15,877 nucleotides of DNA from Alistipes sp. CAG:514 (lineage in GTDB: Bacteria; Bacteroidota; Bacteroidia; Bacteroidales; UBA932): contig HF986025.1 of the NCBI GenBank assembly GCA_000431015.1, forward strand, positions 1-15,877, read 5' to 3'. The position numbers were made by a program, and so were the translations under genes. The notes under the pieces were generated by a model. That model had not been told where the DNA came from and ran no database searches. It saw nothing but the letters and a program-made list of their open reading frames with translations. Position 1 is the first letter of the stretch. Every line of letters starts with the position of its first letter. Positions 13,692 through 15,877 of this stretch are shown here, piece by piece.

Positions 13692-14915
13692 CTATTGCCG
13701 CCGCTCGGGAATGATTACGTGGTGGTTACCGATGGGGGAGCGGAGAAAGTAGTCCGCGAGTCCGGGTGCGTCCACCAGTATCTGCGTCCTGCAAAGGCAA
13801 TCATTGTACTGGTTTTCAAGAATTTCCACATCTTCAAGGAACATTTCCGAGCAATCCGGAGAGAGTTTGAATATCCTTGCGGCTCCGGCGGGCAGCACTC
13901 CATGGACCGCCACACCGATTCCTGACTCGAAGTGGGTGTCGTAGGAATATTCCTCCACCATGTTCAGTGGAACGGTGCAGTGGGCGAACAGCATCTTGTC
14001 GCCGTCGATGCGTGAAAGGTTCGCCTGGAAGCCAGAGATTCCGAACTTCCGGTGGGCGATGCACATTGACAGGAGCGTGGGTATGTCTCCCTCGCACGTG
14101 GCCACGACCCCCTGGCTGTTCAGGATTGCCAGAGCCATGCAGCCGGTGTTGCCGAGGGCTGTCAGCAGGTCGAAGCAGCGGAGTGACACCCCAGCCAGCC
14201 CGTACCTCTCCACCAGCGTCTTCATGGCGCAGTAGATGTCCATTGAGCCACTGAAGTCTTTTCCGGAGATGCTCTTCCCGAACTTCGGCTTGTTAGGCGG
14301 GTTGAGTTTCAGCCCTTCCAGCCATTTGCGGTCAGGCTCTTCGGCCAGCCCCACCAGTTCGTTGATGTCGATGTCAACGATCTCGACACCGAGTCTCTCC
14401 TTGGCCACGGCGTAGTCTACGTCGCTGGAAATCAGCCAGTCGGAAGGCTTTCCGACAACGCCAACCTTGTAACCTTCCAGAATGCGGCCCATGTCATATT
14501 CCTTCACATGGTTTTTCCCGCCCTTCATGAAGCCGCCTCGGAGTCTGAGGGCGATCTCCTCCGCGCTTCCGTGAAGGATCTCTCCCGGCCATCCGGCCCG
14601 GTTCAGGAACGATAGGATCTCCATCGACGCGGCGAGGGAGTTGCTCTTCCCGCTGGTAAGCAGCCTGACCGGCATGCCGTCAGGAATATTCAGAGACCCT
14701 TCCTTGCAGAAGATGCTTTTGAATATTCCCTCCGTCCCTCCGGTCCTGACGTAGATGATGTTGTTCCGTGTCCTGGAATATTCGGAAAAGTCGGTGCGGC
14801 CGAACTTGAACGCCTCGCCGAGCGCCTTCTCAATGTCCTGAATAAATCTTTCGTCCGCCGGCTCCGCCACCGTCTCGCTGTGCAGCCCCGAAGTCAATGA
14901 GTAAAGTGTGTACAT
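13692..14915 (-). CDS. L-fucose isomerase-like protein
   Basis: The 407-residue protein resembles the L-fucose/L-arabinose isomerase superfamily (COG2407 type), metal-dependent aldose-ketose isomerases in the cytoplasm. Supporting tracts are VRTGGTEG in the N-terminal half, ATCEGDIPTLLSM (E275, D277), the following RIDGDKMLFAHCTVPLN, and a C-terminal GNHHVIIPE (H398, H399). These resemble the catalytic Glu, Asp and His neighbourhoods of the family, but the exact ligands need an alignment. It is shorter than E. coli FucI (591 residues), as expected for the COG2407 branch. No kinase, aldolase or sugar permease is adjacent; the only transporter is the convergent EamA gene. The substrate is therefore unknown. 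The ATG at 14915 is part of a GAATATG motif; no clear -7 box was seen upstream. Confidence 0.82.
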   Translation of the reverse strand: MYTLYSLTSGLHSETVAEPADERFIQDIEKALGEAFKFGRTDFSEYSRTRNNIIYVRTGGTEGIFKSIFCKEGSLNIPDGMPVRLLTSGKSNSLAASMEILSFLNRAGWPGEILHGSAEEIALRLRGGFMKGGKNHVKEYDMGRILEGYKVGVVGKPSDWLISSDVDYAVAKERLGVEIVDIDINELVGLAEEPDRKWLEGLKLNPPNKPKFGKSISGKDFSGSMDIYCAMKTLVERYGLAGVSLRCFDLLTALGNTGCMALAILNSQGVVATCEGDIPTLLSMCIAHRKFGISGFQANLSRIDGDKMLFAHCTVPLNMVEEYSYDTHFESGIGVAVHGVLPAGAARIFKLSPDCSEMFLEDVEILENQYNDCLCRTQILVDAPGLADYFLRSPIGNHHVIIPERRQ

Positions 14916-15111
14916 ATTCGCTTATTTGGTAATCCTTGATGCTTACTAAAAGTCATTGTGTCATTTGATTCTCTCCGCCAATTCCAGTGACGGCAAATCT
15001 CTCTCTATCATGGCCGGATTATTATGGTATATCATGGCCGGATTGTTATGGTCTGGCAACTTTGGCGAGCAGCTCTTAAGCGCTGAAGCCGGTTCCGCCG
15101 AATGCAATCTG
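14916..15111. other. Intergenic region upstream of the isomerase gene
   Basis: I see no gene. A 22-bp block beginning TATCATGGCCGGATT occurs twice in tandem with a 24-bp period (15006-15027 and 15030-15051), differing at one base. No -7 box is obvious for the minus-strand gene that starts at 14915. Confidence 0.5.
15006..15051. repeat. 24-bp tandem duplication
   Basis: Two copies of a 22-bp block (15006-15027, 15030-15051) differ only as ATTATTATGG versus ATTGTTATGG. The period is 24 bp. It lies upstream of the isomerase-like gene. Confidence 0.85.
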
Positions 15112-15356
15112 CCTCTTTCTAAAGGACTTGCCGGAGGAAGTGGCCGTTCAACCCACGCGGAGTCCCGCTGACCTTGGGTGGCTAACCTTTTTTTTAGGTT
15201 TTGCCGGAGGAAGAGGCCGCTCAACCCGCGCGGAATCCCGCTGACCTTGGGTGGCGCTAACCTTTTTTTAGGTTTTGCCGAAGGAAGAGGCCGCTCAACC
15301 CGCGCGGAATCCCGCTGACCTTGGGCGGCTAACCATTTCTGAAGGTCTTGCCGAAT
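15112..15356 (-). repeat. 73-bp repeat derived from the yccF 3' end
   Basis: Read on the minus strand, the last codons of yccF (TTCGGCAAGACC..., residues FGKT) and its stop (GGTTAG) reappear downstream. The stop-like CTA on the plus strand recurs at 15329, 15257 and 15182. Each spacer between copies reads CCCAAGGTCAGCGGGATTCC with few changes. The two middle copies have TAAAAAA in place of the FRN codons, which creates AACC-T(6-8)-AGGTT stems. The farthest copy, near 15112-15135, again resembles the original CTTCAGAAA segment. Units are 72-75 bp. Long minus-strand frames through this array are not genes. Confidence 0.82.
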
Positions 15357-15703
15357 GGGGTGAGCGAGAGGAGAGCCATCTTGAAGTGCTGGAGACCGAA
15401 AGGGATGCCGATGATGGTGATGCAGCAGATAAGACCGAAGACGAGGTGCGTCGCGGCGATCTCCCACCACCCCAGCAGGATCCAAAGCACATTCATGAAT
15501 ATGCTGAGGCAGCCTCCGGCGTTGTCTCTGTCCACAACCTCGGTTCCGAATGGCCATAGCGAGAACACTCCGAACTTCCACAACTGGTAGCCGAACGGAA
15601 TCCCGATGATGGTCACGCAGTACAGAAGTCCGGCGATAAAGTAGCCCAGACTGACCAGCAGCCCGCCCAAGATGAGCCAAAGAATATTTCCGATGATTCT
15701 CAT
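15329..15703 (-). CDS. yccF: YccF-family inner-membrane protein
   Basis: The 124-residue protein consists of two similar halves. Each has a membrane helix pair and the signature TIIGIPFG (31-38 and 96-103), followed by a Q-x-x-K/F segment and PFG (51-53 and 116-118). This internal repeat is typical of the YccF (DUF307) family, integral membrane proteins of unknown function. Length is normal for the family. A -7-like box lies 5 nt upstream of the ATG, so the mRNA would be nearly leaderless. The final FGKTFRNG and stop codon are the source of a downstream tandem repeat (15112-15328). Confidence 0.92.
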   Translation of the reverse strand: MRIIGNILWLILGGLLVSLGYFIAGLLYCVTIIGIPFGYQLWKFGVFSLWPFGTEVVDRDNAGGCLSIFMNVLWILLGWWEIAATHLVFGLICCITIIGIPFGLQHFKMALLSLTPFGKTFRNG

Positions 15704-15708
15704 TGATG

Positions 15709-15716
15709 CGAAGATA
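15709..15716 (-). promoter_or_regulatory. -7 box of yccF
   Basis: On the minus strand TATCTTCG resembles TAnnTTTG with one change and ends 5 nt before the ATG. No -33 element is evident. Confidence 0.45.
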
Positions 15717-15808
15717 GTGTTTTTCTTAATGCTTTCGTCCGCAATTTACAACAAAAGCCCCGGAATCCGAAACTTTCGTGCGCGGAAATCCGATCTTCGC
15801 TCCCGCGG

Positions 15809-15877
15809 CAACCTTGGCCGGCCCTCCCGTGAGCGAACCAGGCCTTCCTGCTCACGAGACAGCCTTGGCAGACCCTC
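15809..15877. repeat. Right-edge imperfect 51-bp repeat with hairpin
   Basis: CAACCTTGGCCGGCCCTC (15809-15826) recurs as CAGCCTTGGCAGACCCTC (15860-15877), 51 bp later and 15 of 18 identical. Between them CGTGAGC (15828-15834) pairs with GCTCACG (15850-15856). The array is cut by the window edge. The sequence is unrelated to the left-edge repeat although the period is the same. Confidence 0.6.

Noticed and set aside
14961..15680. 239-codon minus-strand open frame
   Set aside because: It overlaps yccF in another frame and runs through the yccF-derived repeat; the repeated peptide is only translated repeat.

Overview
The window looks like chromosomal DNA from a Bacteroidales bacterium (phylum Bacteroidota) of moderately high GC, roughly 55% by eye. 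Four things suggest this: -7 promoter boxes of the TAnnTTTG type in front of several genes, almost no Shine-Dalgarno sequences, an AraC regulator next to a TonB-dependent outer-membrane receptor and a lipoprotein, and a tmRNA whose tag (ADNNFALAA) ends like those of this phylum. The genus cannot be fixed from the sequence.

Layout. Bases 1-250 are a GC-rich tandem repeat with a mainly 51-bp period. Bases 251-865 hold no convincing gene but contain several hairpins. The tmRNA gene ssrA lies on the minus strand at 866-1262 with its own promoter and terminator. A gene-poor stretch ends in a 14-bp tandem repeat (1597-1690) just upstream of an AraC-family regulator (1742-2500). A large inverted repeat follows, then a TonB-dependent receptor (2710-4944) and a small lipoprotein (4958-5422), which form an outer-membrane uptake module of unknown substrate. 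Next is a tight four-gene cluster on the plus strand: tcdA (tRNA ct6A37 formation), a stand-alone HsdR-N/PD-(D/E)XK-like protein, cca (tRNA CCA addition), and a Tat-signal metallo-beta-lactamase-fold protein (5550-9556). After a 328-bp gap come a SWIM-SNF2 helicase (9885-12422) and an EamA transporter (12620-13516). The EamA gene converges on a minus-strand fucose-isomerase-like gene (13692-14915). A repeat-rich gap separates that gene from yccF (15329-15703, minus).

How genes may work together. tcdA and cca both act on tRNA. The tmRNA here has no encoded CCA, so its 3' end would depend on the cca product. AraC, receptor and lipoprotein are plausibly one regulated uptake unit.

I did not find a clear new multi-gene system. 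The signals least explained by the gene list are at the DNA level. First, the hexamer GAATAT/ATATTC is strongly over-represented (44 sites counted by hand, 10 of them the full palindrome GAATATTC), on both strands and in all reading frames. Second, three genes (tcdA, the EamA gene, yccF) have 3' ends that are tandemly duplicated within or just beyond the gene, and several other short tandem repeats lie between genes.
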